DNA of 8,230 bases from CAZAGT01 sp964484515 (GTDB taxonomy: Bacteria > Desulfobacterota > DSM-4660 > Desulfatiglandales > HGW-15): the NCBI GenBank assembly GCA_964484515.1, contig CAZAGT010000228.1, positions 1 to 8,230 of the forward strand, written 5' to 3'. Both the position numbers and the translations under genes were made by a program. The notes beneath the pieces were generated by a model, which did no database searches, was not told where the DNA came from, and worked only from the letters and a program-made list of their open reading frames with translations. Below are positions 6,182 to 8,230 of this stretch, one piece after another (position 1 is the first letter of the stretch; each line of letters begins with the position of its first letter).

Positions 6182-6251
6182 CCAGCGGCTAGGCTGACAA
6201 GGAAATGAAACTGGAGTTTTGGGGCGTTGCTTTGTAGAGGAGAAAAAGATC

Positions 6252-7976
6252 ATGACGGTTGACGTAAACGTCCGGGTTGGGGGCGAGGCAGGCCAGGGAA
6301 TGCAGTCGATTGGCCTGATCATGGGGAAGGTCTTCGTGCGTCACGGGTACCATGTCTTCATCAATCAGGATGTGGAATCCAGGATCCGCGGCGGTCACAA
6401 CGTCATTCAGGTCAGGATCGCGGATTCGCCGGTTGCGGCCCTAAGAGACGACGTTGACCTTTTGATTGCCCTCGACCGGCGGACCATCGACGAGGATCTG
6501 CCCGATCTGAGCAAGGGTGCGGCCATGATATACGACGGACCGACGGCCCAATTCGCTACAGACAATCCCAACCATCTTTCCGTCCCGCTTCAGCGCATTG
6601 CGCAAGAGACGGCAAAAAGCAGCCGCATGGTCAACTCGGTCGCAACAGGGGCCGCGTTCGCTCTGCTGGGATTTGATCTCACGGCGCTCTTAAACCGTAT
6701 CGAGGAGGAATTCGGAGAGAAGGGCGCGCAGATCGTAGAGAACAACAGACGTTGTGTCCTCGCAGGCCATCAGTACGTCCAGGAGAACGGCAGAGGCGTT
6801 GTTGGTCTCAAGATACCCGGCACGCCGCTCTCGAAGGAAAGGTTGTTGATCAACGGGAGCCAGGCCATCGCCTTAGGGGCCGTCTGTTCCGGACTAAAGT
6901 TTTATTGCGGCTATCCCATGTCACCCTCCACCGGGATCATGGAATCTGTTGCCTCTATCGCCCGGGAATACAACATCGTGGTCGAGCCGGCCGAGGATGA
7001 AATCGCTGCCGTCAACATGGCGATCGGTGCTTCCTTCGCCGGCGTCCGTGCGATGACCGCGACCTCAGGCGGCGGCTTTTGCCTCATGGTGGAGGGTCTA
7101 GGTCTAGCGGGCATGACGGAGACCCCGCTGGTCATTGTGAATGCCCAACGACCAGGACCCTCTACCGGTCTGCCGACCAGGACAGAGCAGGCGGACCTGC
7201 AATTTGTGATTCACGCCTCCCACGGAGAGTTTCCGCGGGCGGTCTTTGCGCCCGGCAACGCCGAACAGGCCTTCTATCTGGTCTCCAAGGCCTTCAACAT
7301 TGCGGACAGGTACCAGACGCCGGTGATCGTCATGGGAGATCAGCATCTCAATGACTCCTTTTTTACGATTGACAAACCAAATCTTAGCCATATCGAGATC
7401 GATCGTGGCGGCATTTTGCCCGAAAATTCGCCGGGTGCGGATGAGAACTACGTGCGGTACGCATGGGACGATTCCGGGATCTCCCCCAGGATACTACCCG
7501 GTCAACCGGCTGCCGTTCAGTACGCAGACAGCGATGAACATACGGAGGCGGGCCATATCACGGAGGATGCCGGCATCCGCAAGAAGCTCATGGATAAACG
7601 GATGAGGAAACTCCACGGCATCCGAGGCGAAATGGGACACCCGCGCGTGTACCCCAAAACGACAGCCGATATCGTGATGCTGGGCTGGGGATCGAGTCAA
7701 GGGGCACTCAGAGAAGCGGTGGACATCCTGAACCGCGAAGGACTAAGAACTCTGATGCTGCACTTCAGCGAAGTCTACCCTTTTCCCGCGGAGTATCCCT
7801 TCGCTGCTCTCTCCAACGAGACCCGAATTCTGGCAATCGAAAACAACTACACCGGCCAGTTCGCAAACCTCTTTCATTTTGAGACCGGACTACCTATCTT
7901 TAAAAAAATCCTGAAATACGACGGTAGGCCCTTTTCAGCAAGGGAGATCGCGAGACGCGTCAAAGGGGCGTTGTAA
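6252..7976 (+). CDS. korA: 2-oxoacid:acceptor oxidoreductase, fused gamma-alpha subunit
   Basis: Two-subunit 2-oxoacid:ferredoxin oxidoreductases reversibly convert a 2-oxoacid (2-oxoglutarate, pyruvate or branched-chain) plus CoA to acyl-CoA, CO2 and reduced ferredoxin. This 574-residue protein is the large subunit with the gamma domain fused in front. Residues 5-175 are the gamma domain (VRVGGEAGQGMQS, then QDVESRIRGGHNVIQVRI). Residues ~195-375 are the pyrimidine-binding domain (CGYPMSPSTGIME at 219-231, EPAEDEIAAVNMAIGASFAG, then the NAQRPGPSTGLPTRTEQADL signature at 297-316). Residues ~470-574 are the transketolase-C-like domain, with ENNYTGQFANLF at 530-541. The ATG at 6252 is chosen for AGAGGAG 9 nt upstream and a family-like N-terminus. 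The expected beta subunit (TPP and Fe-S binding) is not within the 254 nt downstream. korA is the closest symbol, but the 2-oxoacid is not certain. Confidence 0.9.
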   Translation: MTVDVNVRVGGEAGQGMQSIGLIMGKVFVRHGYHVFINQDVESRIRGGHNVIQVRIADSPVAALRDDVDLLIALDRRTIDEDLPDLSKGAAMIYDGPTAQFATDNPNHLSVPLQRIAQETAKSSRMVNSVATGAAFALLGFDLTALLNRIEEEFGEKGAQIVENNRRCVLAGHQYVQENGRGVVGLKIPGTPLSKERLLINGSQAIALGAVCSGLKFYCGYPMSPSTGIMESVASIAREYNIVVEPAEDEIAAVNMAIGASFAGVRAMTATSGGGFCLMVEGLGLAGMTETPLVIVNAQRPGPSTGLPTRTEQADLQFVIHASHGEFPRAVFAPGNAEQAFYLVSKAFNIADRYQTPVIVMGDQHLNDSFFTIDKPNLSHIEIDRGGILPENSPGADENYVRYAWDDSGISPRILPGQPAAVQYADSDEHTEAGHITEDAGIRKKLMDKRMRKLHGIRGEMGHPRVYPKTTADIVMLGWGSSQGALREAVDILNREGLRTLMLHFSEVYPFPAEYPFAALSNETRILAIENNYTGQFANLFHFETGLPIFKKILKYDGRPFSAREIARRVKGAL

Positions 7977-8230
7977 CACCAATAGAGCCGGCCCGGAGGT
8001 CTTCAACTCAAAATGCGGAAGTTAGCGCTACCTCTTGCCGCAGGGCGTCCACAGGATGATCGACTGGGAAACTTCATGAAATCGGTAGTTGGATTTCACA
8101 TCTTCAGGTCTTTCGAGGTGCCTTGCCAGGTCATGGGGGTCTCTTTTCAAAAACGAGAAATTAAGTGTGTTGTCTCGGCATAAGGCGCTACCCGAGGCGG
8201 CCGGAGGGCCTCCGCGGTATAGGCCGGGTT
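7977..8230. other. Window end without a recognisable gene
   Basis: After the oxidoreductase stop I find no family-like protein. A 56-codon plus-strand frame at 8013-8183 (begins MRKLALPLAAGRP) has GGAGG about 13 nt upstream, but no recognisable motif. A small hairpin, CGGAG-GGC-CTCCG at 8202-8214, lies near the end without a T run. No beginning of a beta-subunit gene is visible. Confidence 0.4.

Larger units (their letters stand above)
5936..6251. other. Intergenic region before the oxidoreductase gene
   Basis: The region has no recognisable gene. It holds the heptad repeat and the GC hairpin listed separately. I see no clear terminator for the nfo transcript (only weak 4-bp hairpins near 6032-6075) and no convincing promoter for the next gene; TAAAAT near 6129 lacks a matching -35 box. 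A strong Shine-Dalgarno sequence, AGAGGAG at 6236-6242, lies at its end. Confidence 0.45.

Noticed and set aside
8013..8183. 56-codon ORF at the window end
   Set aside because: The SD spacing is poor, there is no recognisable motif, and a frame of this size is expected by chance.

Overview
This 8.2-kb piece of bacterial chromosome has about 55% GC by eye. It carries single-gene or small transcription units separated by wide non-coding gaps, with no phage, plasmid or complete insertion-sequence genes. The gene set is a fused gamma-alpha 2-oxoacid:acceptor oxidoreductase subunit, an endonuclease IV, a CynX-type MFS permease, an OsmC-family protein and a PNPOx-like flavoprotein. It suggests an uncultivated bacterium using ferredoxin-linked carbon metabolism, perhaps Nitrospirota, Methylomirabilota or Desulfobacterota. 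That placement is inference from gene content only.

Layout. At 165-935 (+) lie a small unrecognised protein, a possible 30-codon ORF and a split-barrel flavin-binding protein. At 1009-1488 (-), convergent with these, is an OsmC-family gene with an in-frame TGA exactly where the family has its peroxidatic cysteine. Sequence between 1505 and 2017 has no recognisable gene. At 2018-3277 (+) is a self-contained unit: a near-consensus promoter, a ~200-nt leader, a secreted protein of unknown function and a strong hairpin terminator. At 3285-3642 there is no gene. At 3643-5935 (+) a second near-consensus promoter and ~100-nt leader precede the MFS permease and endonuclease IV. At 5936-6251 lies a spacer with a degenerate heptanucleotide repeat and a GC hairpin. 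At 6252-7976 (+) is the oxidoreductase alpha subunit. The last 254 nt show no gene, and no beta subunit follows within view.

Main result. The OsmC gene would appear to most gene callers as two broken 67-68-codon ORFs. The frame is intact on both sides of the TGA, and the family cysteine codon TGC becomes TGA by one base. A perfect 6-bp GC stem with a 5-nt loop (UGGAU) starts 19 nt after the TGA, fitting the bacterial SECIS pattern. TGA ends the neighbouring MFS, Nfo and secreted-protein genes at normal places, so the genetic code is standard. I read the gene as a selenoprotein, a peroxidase-like OsmC with Sec69, rather than a pseudogene.
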